Shown: positions 34,857 through 43,555 of the stretch, in pieces
How the letters are laid out: the number at the start of each line of letters is the position of its first letter
Numbering within the stretch: the stretch's first letter is position 1
Assembly: GCA_963708515.1 (NCBI GenBank)
Contig: CAVPSX010000021.1
Location: 62,001 to 126,000, forward strand
Source of the DNA: JAPLJM01 sp963708515
GTDB lineage: Bacteria; Desulfobacterota; Syntrophia; Syntrophales; Fen-1087
Reading direction: 5' to 3'
Length of the DNA: 64,000 nt
Program-made: the position numbers and the translations under genes
The notes under the pieces: model-generated
Databases searched by the model: none
The model's input: only the letters and a program-made list of their open reading frames with translations
What the model was told of the DNA's origin: nothing

Positions 34857-34906
34857 TTAACCACAAAGGACACAAAGGATATCTCAAAGAGCACAAAGGA
34901 TAAGAA
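34857..34906. repeat. CACAAAGGA-type tandem short repeat
   Basis: AACCACAAAGGACACAAAGG and AAAGAGCACAAAGGATAAG, a single-arm array just downstream of the minus-strand gene at 34921. Related to 58583-58622 and its mirror. Confidence 0.6.
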
Positions 34907-34920
34907 TTATATAAGTTTAA

Positions 34921-35964
34921 CTAACTGAAAGAAATTTTCGCTGCTTTCTTCTTTGCTTTCTGAAGGACCTTCTCAGTCTCAACAGGAGCGCCTTTTTTAA
35001 ATTTACTTTCTTCGGCTGCTGCCATAAAAGCAAATATCTCAATTGTTTCCTCGGGTGTTACAGGAGGAATACCGGTCCTGAAGAATTTAATGATTTCAAC
35101 AAGAAGCGGATTATATCCGGCATAGCTGCCGAGCACTTTGATTTCCTTTTCCCCGAAAACTGTACCTCCATAGCCCGATTTCCCCGATCTTATTCCTCTC
35201 ATGGTACCGACCCTGTTATCTTTCCATATCCCTGTCACCACGTCGGTATCAGCAGTAAAGGCTCTTGAAACTGTTTTACATCCCGTTCCCATTATTGTGA
35301 AAAGTGTTTCCACACCATGAATACCGTACCAGAACAAATCGGGGTGAGATTTTTCGAGAGTAGCCGGACTGAAGACATCCGCTCCGATGACTTTACCGGC
35401 TGAACCTCCGGCTATTTCTTTGGCACCGGCAATATACCGCAATGAGGATGCAGAAAAAAGCGGTACTTTATAATGCTTTGATGCCTCAAATATTGCCACT
35501 GCATCAACCAGTGATGCTGCAATCGGTTTATCGATGAACAATCTTTTTCCGGCTTTCATTACCGGGATTGCCTGTTCGAGGTGAAGCCGGCCGTCATTGG
35601 TCTCGAGCAATACAAAATCAACTTTTGTAAGAAGCTCATCTATCGATCCGACGATCTCCACTCCCATCTTTTTGACATCTTCGGTATATCCTGATATCCT
35701 GTCAACACTCGATTTGATGTCATTGCTTCCCTTTGGATATGCTGCCACAACCTTGAATCCTTCAAATTCCGGTCCTGCAGCAGGATCGTTCAGGGCTTTT
35801 GTAAATGCAGTGCTGTGTGAAGTATCCAGACCAATTATCCCAATCCGTTTTGAATTCTGAGGAAGGAAGCCTGATCCGGCCATTGATTTACCGGCTAAAC
35901 CAAGTGTAACAGTACCGGCCGCTGCCGTCTTGATGAAATCACGACGCTTGAATTGTTTGTTCAT
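34921..35964 (-). CDS. Gfo/Idh/MocA-like oxidoreductase with Tat-type leader and an atypical nucleotide-binding loop
   Basis: 347 residues; leader FKRRDFIKTAAAGTVTLGLA. The N-terminal beta-alpha-beta unit reads KRIGIIGLDTSHSTAFTKAL, where the usual GxGxxG/A is replaced by G-L-D-T-S-H. The second conserved motif is present as FIDKPIAASLVDAV (DKP instead of EKP). The remaining fold follows the family: VDFVLLETNDGRLHLEQAIP, LFSASSLRYIAG, FWYGIHGVETLFTIMGTGC and GTMRGIRSGKSGYGGTVFGE. The altered loop suggests changed cofactor preference or a non-redox role. Part of the minus-strand group 30972-38349. Family confidence is high; reaction unknown. Confidence 0.85.
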   Translation of the reverse strand: MNKQFKRRDFIKTAAAGTVTLGLAGKSMAGSGFLPQNSKRIGIIGLDTSHSTAFTKALNDPAAGPEFEGFKVVAAYPKGSNDIKSSVDRISGYTEDVKKMGVEIVGSIDELLTKVDFVLLETNDGRLHLEQAIPVMKAGKRLFIDKPIAASLVDAVAIFEASKHYKVPLFSASSLRYIAGAKEIAGGSAGKVIGADVFSPATLEKSHPDLFWYGIHGVETLFTIMGTGCKTVSRAFTADTDVVTGIWKDNRVGTMRGIRSGKSGYGGTVFGEKEIKVLGSYAGYNPLLVEIIKFFRTGIPPVTPEETIEIFAFMAAAEESKFKKGAPVETEKVLQKAKKKAAKISFS

Positions 35965-36012
35965 TTGCGGTTATTGTTAATTTTTCAATTTATGTTAAAC
36001 ATTTGTAGGTTA

Positions 36013-36081
36013 AGACTTTAGTTGGCAGTTGGCAAAGAGCAGTTGGCAAATTGCCTACTGCCAACTGCCAACTGCCAACTT
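36013..36081. repeat. TTGGCAG/CTGCCAA hairpin repeat
   Basis: AGTTGGCAGTTGGCAAAGAG faces ACTGCCAACTGCCAACTGCC, forming a stem of heptamer units between two minus-strand genes. Half of the same element recurs at 54041-54074. Confidence 0.75.
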
Positions 36082-36186
36082 ATTTCGCCTCAAATTGATT
36101 CACTTTTACTTAGAACATCTAAAATTAACATCTTTTAAGACACCTTATTCAATCCGGAAAAAACTATTGAGTTAAAAGAAGTTAAA

Positions 36187-38349
36187 TCATTTCAGCCAAT
36201 CGTCTATACCTGACAGATCCGGCTGGATATTTAACCGCTCACCTGCATTCCTTCTCAGATATTCCGATTTTATTATGTCTGTATCATTATTCAGGTTGAA
36301 GGATGATCCGTTCCCGTCTGTCATGCCCGCAATGAACAGTTTACGCGGTGCAAAAGCAGCTGCCAGATCTGGCAGATCATACCGGGTAAGCGCTTCAGGA
36401 ACTGTGCTCAGGATGAATCTGGTATTATAGTTCCTGTTCATCACTATTGAACTGTATGACGAATATGGCTCTGCCAGGATCATTCCTGAAATATTAACAT
36501 CAAATAATGCCGCGTGCAGGAGCACAGGAGCCATCTCTTTCCTGGCAAAACCTTTTATTTCAGCATAGTGACACTCCTTTCTCATCCACCTGAGCAGTTT
36601 CACCACATCTCCGGTCTGAATGCCTGTAATACTTCTCCCTGCCAGAATTGAAGCATACCACAGGTTATGTGAAGCTCCGTCAAAATCTGCATCGCCACGG
36701 AATGATCCCGGGCCGGTTTCTCCACAACCCAGTAAATCGGGAGCAAGAACTGCAAAGCCCTGCATTACAAATCTTTCAATCTCAGCTCCCGGACCGGCTT
36801 CGGCAGATTTCCCTGCAGGATTGAGGTAGAGCATGGCTTTGGAGCCCCAGGATACCGGCCTGAACAACAGGAAAGGGATTACATAATCGCCTTCTCCTTT
36901 AATGAAATATTTTTCAATTGAATAACTCTCTTTCCGGATCCGTCCGGTAAAAACAGGTTTATCGCTATCGACGGGTTCATGATATCCCGATAATTTCTTT
37001 GCTGAAGAGATCACTTCCGGTAGAAATTTCTCAGGATCTTTACGGGCAGCGTTAAGCTCCTGAAGCCTTAATTCAGCTTCCTTCCGGTTCAGGCTGCTAA
37101 CCGTTTCACCTTTTAAGGAAGTGGATATCTGACCAGTCGGAGTTACTGTAAGCTCTTCTTTTGTGAGAGGTTGAATTACCTCATCAGCAGTGCTTCCGGG
37201 ATTATTAAGGTGTTTCCTGAAGAATGCATACATCGCCTCCCTGTTCTTTTTTGTGGAAGCATGAACATCATCATCCTCCACTCTTGAGAAGTTATCAGAT
37301 GCATCGTAGGTTTTATAAATCCCGGCAACTTCTTTTTCCGTCTCCATTACCCCCTGGATGCTGAACATATCTCTTGTTGTTGTTATCAGCATTGCCGGTT
37401 TGGGGGCTCTCACAAGAAGAAGATCCGGATGATCCAGTCCGCGATAAAGAAAATGGAACATAACCTGTTCAGCATCCTGTGGTCCTATCGATTGAAGAAG
37501 ACGTCTGTAATTAGTGATATAATTTTCAGGAGCTGCAGCATAGATCCGCTCGTCGAAAGCAGCAATATAAGCTGATTGTGTCCCGCCCCCTGACCGGCCG
37601 GTAATTCCGATCCTTGCAGGATCAACTTCCCTTCGTGTAAGAAGATAATCAACCGCTCTGATCCCGTCCCAGATCATATACCTTGCCTGTGAACTTCCGG
37701 TAATGAAAGCCTGGGCGCCGGGATATGAGTGCTCTTTGGTCGGTCCGCCCACAGCCGACTGGCCGGTTTCCGGATCAAAGTATTCAAGCCTTTCTCCCTG
37801 TCCGACAGGATCGAAAGCAAATACAACAAAGCCTTTTGTGACCAGGTTCAAAATTACATTCTGGTATACAACACTCCTGTAACCTTCAGCAGAGTGTCCG
37901 CTGCAATAGATAATGGCAGGAGCCATGGTCCGCCTCTTCAGATTTCCGGGAATATATAATGATGAAGTGACATAAAATCCAGGTAAAGATTCATAGATTA
38001 TGTGTTCGACTTTATAAGATCCTTTATCGATTGCCTTTACGATCTTTGCATTCAGAGGTGTCTTTTCGGGGAAAGGACCGACAATATCCGTAAGTGTCTC
38101 ACGGATATATTTTTGTCTTTCCTGCCACCCTGCAAGTGTATTTATTTGTGAAATACTTTTTTCTCTTTTATCAAGAAGATCATAGCACTGGTCTGTCAGA
38201 TATTGGTATAATGAATTCGGTGCATCGCTGTATTCCAGCCAGTTATCTTTTATGACATCAAGATCTTTCTGGGCATTTATTTTATTAATGAAAGTGGATA
38301 AAAGGAATACAGAACTAACCGGATAATCCGTAAGATGCAATATTTCCAT
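36187..38349 (-). CDS. Secreted tandem alpha/beta-hydrolase, putative carbohydrate esterase (acetyl xylan esterase/CE15-like)
   Basis: 720 residues; the signal sequence ends near INKINAQ (~residue 27). The first hydrolase domain (~130-420) has an apparent full triad: nucleophile elbow GITGRSGGGTQSAYIAAFDE, acid in LITTTRDMFS, base His in EDDDVHASTK. It also has the upstream motifs APAIIYCSGHSAEG and VFAFDPVGQGER. The second domain (~470-715) repeats the fold (FAVLAPDLLGCGETGPGSF), but the elbow position reads IKGFARKEMAP with no Ser, so it is probably non-catalytic. Such proteins remove acyl or uronoyl esters from plant or algal glycans. It sits upstream of the dehydrogenases on the same strand, supporting a role in stripping substituents before sugar oxidation. 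Ester specificity cannot be read from the sequence. Confidence 0.8.
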   Translation of the reverse strand: MEILHLTDYPVSSVFLLSTFINKINAQKDLDVIKDNWLEYSDAPNSLYQYLTDQCYDLLDKREKSISQINTLAGWQERQKYIRETLTDIVGPFPEKTPLNAKIVKAIDKGSYKVEHIIYESLPGFYVTSSLYIPGNLKRRTMAPAIIYCSGHSAEGYRSVVYQNVILNLVTKGFVVFAFDPVGQGERLEYFDPETGQSAVGGPTKEHSYPGAQAFITGSSQARYMIWDGIRAVDYLLTRREVDPARIGITGRSGGGTQSAYIAAFDERIYAAAPENYITNYRRLLQSIGPQDAEQVMFHFLYRGLDHPDLLLVRAPKPAMLITTTRDMFSIQGVMETEKEVAGIYKTYDASDNFSRVEDDDVHASTKKNREAMYAFFRKHLNNPGSTADEVIQPLTKEELTVTPTGQISTSLKGETVSSLNRKEAELRLQELNAARKDPEKFLPEVISSAKKLSGYHEPVDSDKPVFTGRIRKESYSIEKYFIKGEGDYVIPFLLFRPVSWGSKAMLYLNPAGKSAEAGPGAEIERFVMQGFAVLAPDLLGCGETGPGSFRGDADFDGASHNLWYASILAGRSITGIQTGDVVKLLRWMRKECHYAEIKGFARKEMAPVLLHAALFDVNISGMILAEPYSSYSSIVMNRNYNTRFILSTVPEALTRYDLPDLAAAFAPRKLFIAGMTDGNGSSFNLNNDTDIIKSEYLRRNAGERLNIQPDLSGIDDWLK

Positions 38350-39237
38350 AACAGAGTTTCTTTTGCATGGCCGTCAGGTTATTCAGTTTTTGTAAGTTTA
38401 TGATGTTATACAAAATTAATTTTTTTTCTCAGGAAATGAATTTACCATTCAATTTCCAGATTGAGTGGATGTAATAAATTTACAGGTCGCGCCTATGGCG
38501 CTCACTATCATAATATATTCATGTTGCTACAAACAGGCCGCCGCTACGCGGCTCAAATCTCCGTATATATGAGCGCCGTAGGCGCGACCTGTTTTTAGCA
38601 TGGATATGGCTTTACGATTTCTGAGCCGCGTAGCAGCGACCTATTTGTAGCCGCGTAGCGGCGACCTGTTTGCAGAACAGAAAGATACCCGAGTTTTCCT
38701 AGCCACGTAGGGCATAGAAGTCAACCTAAGAAATGTTATAACAACGAAAACCGCTGTAATTATCTAGATTATAACTAAATAAGTTTCCCCTCCTTTCAAA
38801 GGAGGGGTGGCCGGGATTGATGATTTTAAAATGTTTACAATTGTGCTTTCCCGGCCGGGGTGGTTAAAACGGACTTAGTAAAAGTGAACTTATTTCCCAC
38901 AATTAGATAAACCACCCCGGCCAGACCATTTATATTTCTGCACGTTAGCTGATTTTGTGGGTCTGGCCACCCCTCCTTCAAAAAAGGAGGGGAAACTTTT
39001 GTCCACAAATCTCCGCTAGGTTGACGGCTATGCCCAGTAGGGGGGACCTGTTTTTAGCCGCGTAGCGGCGACCTGTTTGTAAATAAATCTACGTATTAAA
39101 ATACGTTTTTTAATACGTTTTTTAATACGTAGATATTAAATTTAGAATCTACCAGGTTGAAATCCTCACCGCATTTTGTATTTTAGCAGAGAATTAAACC
39201 AAACCACTGAACCCATAACTTCATCAATCCCATTCCG
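38350..39237. repeat. 888-bp gene-free region packed with nested inverted repeats
   Basis: Three families are interleaved. (a) AGCCGCGTAGCGGCGACCTG units at 38623-38671 and 39056-39077, with opposite copies at 38482-38503 (ACAGGTCGCGCC) and 38531-38554 (CAGGCCGCCGCTACGCGGCT). (b) A large hairpin: GTTTCCCCTCCTTTCAAAGG at 38783 with GGCCGGG pairs with CTGGCCACCCCTCCTTC to GGAGGGGAAAC at 38963-38995; an inner pair is CCGGCCGGGGTGGTT (38851) with AACCACCCCGGCC (38909). (c) TAATACGT/ACGTATTA units at 39090-39133. No ORF is supported. The region separates a minus-strand from a plus-strand gene, so it must also carry both promoters. Confidence 0.8.
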
Positions 39238-39732
39238 ATGGCAACAGGAAAATCCGCTAATTCCGGAATATTCAAATACACAGAACCGTTGTCAACACTT
39301 GGTTTCGGGATAGTGGTTTTTATCTTCTTTGTATTCTTCTACGATCACCATTTGCATTTCATCGAACAACTCCAGCTTTTTTTACTAACCGACACTCATT
39401 TCCTCGAAAAACTGTTTTTACCTGGTGGTTTCAACGGCTGGACCGGCGGCTTCCTTACTCAGTTTTATTACATTCCAATAGTCGGGGCTCTCATTATCAC
39501 ACTGCTCCTTGTTGCTGTACAATTGCTTACAAATTCCGTTCTGCTCCGGTTCAATCACGGCAGCAATGTATATCCGTTAACTTTCATTCCGGCTCTGATG
39601 TCGGGCTGTATTCTCTGCAGTGAACTTTTCCCGCTTTCTGCAACCACCGGTTTAACATTTGCCCTTGCGGCTGCAGTTCTGTATACCCGGATCAGAAATG
39701 CAAAGAACCGTTTCACTGCGGAATTATTTTGA
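39238..39732 (+). CDS. DUF6057 family membrane protein, N-terminal part (split from the next ORF)
   Basis: 164 residues with three to four hydrophobic segments: STLGFGIVVFIFFVFFYDH, FYYIPIVGALIITLLLVAVQ and GLTFALAAAVLYTR. It ends at FTAELF, immediately overlapping the next ORF, whose TTG start lies inside this stop. Adding one T to the run at 39727-39731 joins the two frames (AELFLIPGTYYLLGG) and gives a single 614-residue protein, close to the usual length of the family in Bacteroidales. Function unknown; an integral membrane N-half with a soluble repeat-like C-half is typical. Confidence 0.75.
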   Translation: MATGKSANSGIFKYTEPLSTLGFGIVVFIFFVFFYDHHLHFIEQLQLFLLTDTHFLEKLFLPGGFNGWTGGFLTQFYYIPIVGALIITLLLVAVQLLTNSVLLRFNHGSNVYPLTFIPALMSGCILCSELFPLSATTGLTFALAAAVLYTRIRNAKNRFTAELF

Positions 39733-41081
39733 TCCCGGGCACTTATTATCTTCTGGGCGGTGCATACATTTCACTGGTACTGATCATGACAGCATATGAA
39801 CTGATAGCTATAAGGCATCCGGCAATAAAACATACCGAGATAAAACAACCAGTATCCGGCTCACCTGAAGTACCCTCCCCGGACCGGTTAAAAACATGGC
39901 AATGTTTAATCTACCTGTTACTGGCTTTCTGCATTCCTCTCTTTGCCAGACAATTAATTATATTTCAGCCAGTTAAACAAGTTTTTTTCAGCGAATTCTA
40001 TCACAATATCCCCGATAAGATACCACCTGTAATACCCCTGTTGTTTGTGATGCCATTCCTGTTAATCCTTATATCTTATCTTCTCCCCGAAGGTTTTTCC
40101 GGAAGCATATATTCAGTTCTTTTCCAGATTGTAATAGTGCTTGCAATTGGTTATTACGGGCTGGTGAAATGGGTCGATTTTGATGCAGAGGAAATTATGA
40201 CCTACGACTATCTTGCAAGGAATCAGCAATGGAATGAAATGATATTATTTGCAGAGAAAAAGCCACCGAAAAATTACCTTTCCCTTGCAATGCTTAACCT
40301 GTCGCTGGCTAAAAAAGGCCAGCTTGGCGATAAGATGTTCAATTATGCACAGCATGGATCTGATGGTCTGTTCCTCCGTTTTGAAAAGGAATTCATAACC
40401 CCGATGATGGGAAATGAAATATTCTATCATCTTGGACTGATAAATGCTTCTCAGGAATATGCATTTGAAAGCATGGAGGTGATGCCGGATATGGAAAAAA
40501 CCGCACGTTCATTAAAGCGGCTTGCAGAGACCAATTTAATAAACGGCAATTATAAAGTAGCAGAAAAATACCTGAAGATTGTCGCAAAAACGCTTTTCCA
40601 CAGACAATGGGCTGTCAAAACGAGGAAAATCCTTTATAATGAGGAGATGATAAATAAGCATCCTGATTATGGTGAAAAAAGAAAGCTGATGGTGAAGGAG
40701 GATTTCTTTTTTCATGTTGAGGATATTGAAAGTGTATTGCACAGGCTCCTGAAGGAAAATCCGGAAAATATAACCGCCCTTGAATACCTTGCGGCATATT
40801 ACCTGCTCAACCGCGAAATGGAGGCTTTTGTAAATCTAATCCCCGCGATGGAAAAGATTAAATACCGCGAGCTACCGGTTTCCTGGCAGGAGGCATTCAT
40901 TTTGTACAATCTTGTCACAAATATTGATCCGCTGGCGGGAAGCTTCTATAAAATCAGTCCGGATGTAAGATCGCGAATGGAGTCGTATGCAAAGGTATAT
41001 CTCAGTACTCCTGATGCAAGGAAGCTTTTAAGCCAGTTCTATTCAGCTACTTACTGGTATTATTTCCATTATACTGAATAG
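39729..41081 (+). CDS. DUF6057 family membrane protein, C-terminal part
   Basis: 450 residues from a TTG that is probably not a real start (see previous entry). It continues the membrane domain with four hydrophobic segments (LLGGAYISLVLIMTAYELIA; CLIYLLLAFCIPLFARQLI; VIPLLFVMPFLLILISYLL; VLFQIVIVLAIGYYGLV). From ~150 it is soluble and helical, resembling TPR-like arrays: YDYLARNQQWNEMILFAEKK, LSLAMLNLSLAKKGQLGDKM, YLKIVAKTLFHRQWAVKTRK and ITALEYLAAYYLLNREMEAF. Such a layout suggests a membrane scaffold. It converges on a minus-strand TonB-plug gene, separated by a CAGAG hairpin repeat. Confidence 0.75.
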   Translation: MIPGTYYLLGGAYISLVLIMTAYELIAIRHPAIKHTEIKQPVSGSPEVPSPDRLKTWQCLIYLLLAFCIPLFARQLIIFQPVKQVFFSEFYHNIPDKIPPVIPLLFVMPFLLILISYLLPEGFSGSIYSVLFQIVIVLAIGYYGLVKWVDFDAEEIMTYDYLARNQQWNEMILFAEKKPPKNYLSLAMLNLSLAKKGQLGDKMFNYAQHGSDGLFLRFEKEFITPMMGNEIFYHLGLINASQEYAFESMEVMPDMEKTARSLKRLAETNLINGNYKVAEKYLKIVAKTLFHRQWAVKTRKILYNEEMINKHPDYGEKRKLMVKEDFFFHVEDIESVLHRLLKENPENITALEYLAAYYLLNREMEAFVNLIPAMEKIKYRELPVSWQEAFILYNLVTNIDPLAGSFYKISPDVRSRMESYAKVYLSTPDARKLLSQFYSATYWYYFHYTE

Positions 41082-41125
41082 GGCAACCTGAGGGATAGTG
41101 GGAACATTGTTTTAATTTAAGAACT

Positions 41126-41212
41126 TACACAGAGGAAATCCAGAGGTTCACAGAGCTACACAGAGCTCTCTGTGGAACTCTGTGTACCCTCTGTGTAACT
41201 CTGTGTAACTTC
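41126..41212. repeat. CACAGAG-type hairpin between convergent genes
   Basis: ACTTACACAGAGGAAATCCA, TTCACAGAGCTACACAGAGC, then the inverse CTCTGTGGAACTCTGTGTAC and CTCTGTGTAACTCTGTGTAA. A long stem that could end both transcripts, but relatives occur between divergent genes (52404-52497), so it is primarily a repeat family. Confidence 0.75.
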
Positions 41213-41234
41213 TTGGTAAATATATTCTTAAATA

Positions 41235-41942
41235 TTATCTGTCTTTGCCCGAAATACGGGTAATTACAATTACACCGTTTGATCCCCTGTTACCGTAAAC
41301 AGTAGCATCCGGACCCTTAAGCACCTCTATCGATTTCACGGATTGTGGAGATATATCCTCTATTGAATTTACAATCACCCCATCCACAACATAAAGCGGC
41401 TCCGTACTCACATTCAGTGACGATGATCCCATTATCTTTATACTCTTACCGCTCACTTCCACGCCCGGAAATCTTCCGCGTATCATATCATAAACCGACT
41501 GGTATGTTGCAGTTGTTGCGCTTTTCTGATCATATTCAACGAGATCGGGATTAATATCCTTCCGGATTGGAGCTTCCTTACCTGTCATGCCGGACTGATT
41601 ACCTGTAATGACGGGTTTTTCAGCGGTATCTGCAGATTTGCCTGTAAGGATGAAATCTATTGTAGACCTGCCATTTATAGCTTCCTCGGCGGCTCCGCTT
41701 AACAGGGTGAAGACCAGGATTTCCTTTGCATCAGGGCTCACTCTTATCCTGTAATAACCCTGGTCATCGGTCACAATTTCGGTTTTTACTTTATCAATAA
41801 ATATCACAGCTCCTGCAACGGGTTTCCGGTCAGAATCAGTCACTCTGCCTGTGACTGTAATTTTCCTGTTCGCTCTCTGGCCGTATGTAAATCCCGGCAG
41901 TACTATCAGTATGATCAGTAATGACAATGCTTTAAATCTCAT
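41235..41942 (-). CDS. Small carboxypeptidase-regulatory plus TonB-plug domain protein without a barrel
   Basis: 235 residues; signal peptide LSLLIILIVLPGFTYGQ. Residues ~27-105 form a CarboxypepD_reg-like beta-sandwich (ITVTGRVTDSDRKPVAGAVI; TDDQGYYRIRVSPDAKEILV). Residues ~150-230 match the plug of SusC-type receptors (QSVYDMIRGRFPGVEVSG; SSSLNVSTEPLYVVDGVIV; QSVKSIEVLKGPDATVYGNR; GSNGVIVITRISG). It stops exactly where the 22-strand barrel should begin. There is no barrel frame downstream, since the next gene up to 39729 lies on the other strand. Either a naturally truncated receptor or a soluble periplasmic plug protein; similar short proteins are found in Bacteroidota. Confidence 0.82.
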   Translation of the reverse strand: MRFKALSLLIILIVLPGFTYGQRANRKITVTGRVTDSDRKPVAGAVIFIDKVKTEIVTDDQGYYRIRVSPDAKEILVFTLLSGAAEEAINGRSTIDFILTGKSADTAEKPVITGNQSGMTGKEAPIRKDINPDLVEYDQKSATTATYQSVYDMIRGRFPGVEVSGKSIKIMGSSSLNVSTEPLYVVDGVIVNSIEDISPQSVKSIEVLKGPDATVYGNRGSNGVIVITRISGKDR

Positions 41943-41973
41943 TCCTGCTTAAGATTTACTATAGATAATGTTT

Positions 41974-43320
41974 CTAGACATTCTCAGGCATGACATAAGG
42001 TTTCCGGTATTCCCGTGTGAGAAGTTTGTCAGCCTCCTTATCCCGTACAAATTTTTCGGTTTCGGGATTGAAGATCAGTTTCCGGCCGGTTCGGTATGAG
42101 ATCACTCCAAGGTGGCCGAGTGATGCCGAAAGATGCCCCTCAAGTATTTCGTTATCAAGATCTTCTCTTTTCCTGCTCCTGACACAATCAATGAAATTCT
42201 TCCAGCCGTCACTTCTCTCTTCTTCAGGGAAATCGTTCTCGGATCTTGCGGGTCCGGGTTCATTTTTCTGACCAAAATAGGTTTTGTATCCGTTCCCGTT
42301 AAAGGTCATCCATCCCTGGTCGCTGTAAAGGAAGCAATCACCCGAATCCTGAAATCCCTCGGGATTGGTTGGCAGGCTTCTTACTTCATTCTGTATTATT
42401 ATACCATCGTCATATTCATAAGCGGCAATAAGGGTATTCGGTACTTCCTGGTCATCATCACGGCCAAATTTTCCTCCTGAGCAATGAATTTTAACAGGAT
42501 GTGTGTTTTTATTCAGTGCCCAGCGGACTGTATCCATCCTGTAGATACCGTTATTACCAAATTCCGTTGTTCCGGTATCCCAGTACCAGTGCCACTGATA
42601 AATATACCTGTTCACATTGAAGGGGCGGAAAGGTGCCGGACCGAGGAACATATCCCAGTGTACTCCTTCAGGCACAGGAGTATCAGGTACAAAGTCAATA
42701 GGGACACGGTATCTGTAGGTGACACCCTTGGCCATATAGATCTTACCCATTTTCCCGTCGTGAACGAATTTTATCCCTTCTTTTACAGCTTTACTGCTCC
42801 TGTAGCATATACCCGACTGGACAATGCGGTCATATTTTCCTGCCGCCTGCACCATTTTCCGTCCTTCTGAAACGTTATGGCTGACAGGTTTTTCGACATA
42901 TACATCTTTTCCGGCCTGGCATGCCCATACTGTCATAAGAGCATGCCAATGGTCGGGCGTGGCTATTGATACAACATCTATATCTTTATCATCCAATATA
43001 TTGCGGAAATCTGTCTCTGTTTTTGGTTTGGCACCGAATAGCTTTTCAACTGTGGAAACGACTCCCTGGAAAAGTCTTTCATCCACGTCGCAGATTGTAG
43101 TGATTGCAACGTTTGGGATCTTTGCATAGGTATTTATATGCACTATTCCCCTTCCGTTGATCATACCTCTTACTTTTACCCGGTCGCCGCTGATCCCGGC
43201 GAGGGCGATATTGATCCTCTCGTTGGGGCTTCTTGTTATCATATTTCTGACGAAAGCAGGAGCAGTTATCACTCCTCCGGCAGCAGCGGCTGATTTATTA
43301 ACAAATTGTCTGCGTTTCAT
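41974..43320 (-). CDS. Gfo/Idh/MocA family oxidoreductase with Tat-type leader
   Basis: 448 residues. Leader KRRQFVNKSAAAAGGVI. Rossmann domain: RINIALAGISGDRVKVRG, ITTICDVDERLFQGV, DVVSIATPDHWHALMTVWAC and the catalytic-type VEKPVSHNVSEGRKMV. C-terminal domain: RYRVPIDFVPDTPVPEGVHW, DMFLGPAPFRPFNVNRYIYQ, WHWYWDTGTTEFGNNGIYRM and ending KPYVMPENV. It belongs to the same subfamily as the broken gene at 33378-34742 (shared HWHAL, GPAPxRP and MLTREYRKPY-like ends). Expected to oxidise or reduce a sugar or inositol-like hydroxyl with NAD(P). Upstream on the same strand is a TIM-barrel epimerase (43556-44542). Confidence 0.92.
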   Translation of the reverse strand: MKRRQFVNKSAAAAGGVITAPAFVRNMITRSPNERINIALAGISGDRVKVRGMINGRGIVHINTYAKIPNVAITTICDVDERLFQGVVSTVEKLFGAKPKTETDFRNILDDKDIDVVSIATPDHWHALMTVWACQAGKDVYVEKPVSHNVSEGRKMVQAAGKYDRIVQSGICYRSSKAVKEGIKFVHDGKMGKIYMAKGVTYRYRVPIDFVPDTPVPEGVHWDMFLGPAPFRPFNVNRYIYQWHWYWDTGTTEFGNNGIYRMDTVRWALNKNTHPVKIHCSGGKFGRDDDQEVPNTLIAAYEYDDGIIIQNEVRSLPTNPEGFQDSGDCFLYSDQGWMTFNGNGYKTYFGQKNEPGPARSENDFPEEERSDGWKNFIDCVRSRKREDLDNEILEGHLSASLGHLGVISYRTGRKLIFNPETEKFVRDKEADKLLTREYRKPYVMPENV

Positions 43321-43371
43321 TTGGATTTTTTATTAATATACTATTTGTTTATAATAATTCTGCCAGTGTGA

Positions 43372-43455
43372 TAATTACCCCCTTTCTTATTTCCCCCAGT
43401 GGGGGAAAAGTCCTCCTTCCCCCACTGGGGAAGGTCGGGGAAGGGGGTAGTAAAT
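43372..43455. repeat. C/G-rich nested hairpin repeat
   Basis: TAATTACCCCCTTTCTTATT opposes GGAAGGGGGTAGTAAAT. Inside, TTCCCCCAGTGGGGGAAA and CCTTCCCCCACTGGGGAAGG each form a hairpin. Related to 57058-57112. Confidence 0.7.
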
Positions 43456-43555
43456 ATTTTGTCTACCAGATTCCATGAGAAATTATTTTGGAATATATTA
43501 CAAAAAAGTAGCCTGAGTTGGCAAACAACTATAAGATCAACTGCCCTTTTATTCC

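Noticed and set aside
36013..36081. Rho-independent terminator
   Set aside because: The hairpin is built of tandem heptamers without a T-run, and the same family occurs in other gene orientations.
42484..42870. Plus-strand ORF of 128 codons inside the Gfo/Idh/MocA gene
   Set aside because: Antisense shadow of a well conserved dehydrogenase; no family features of its own.
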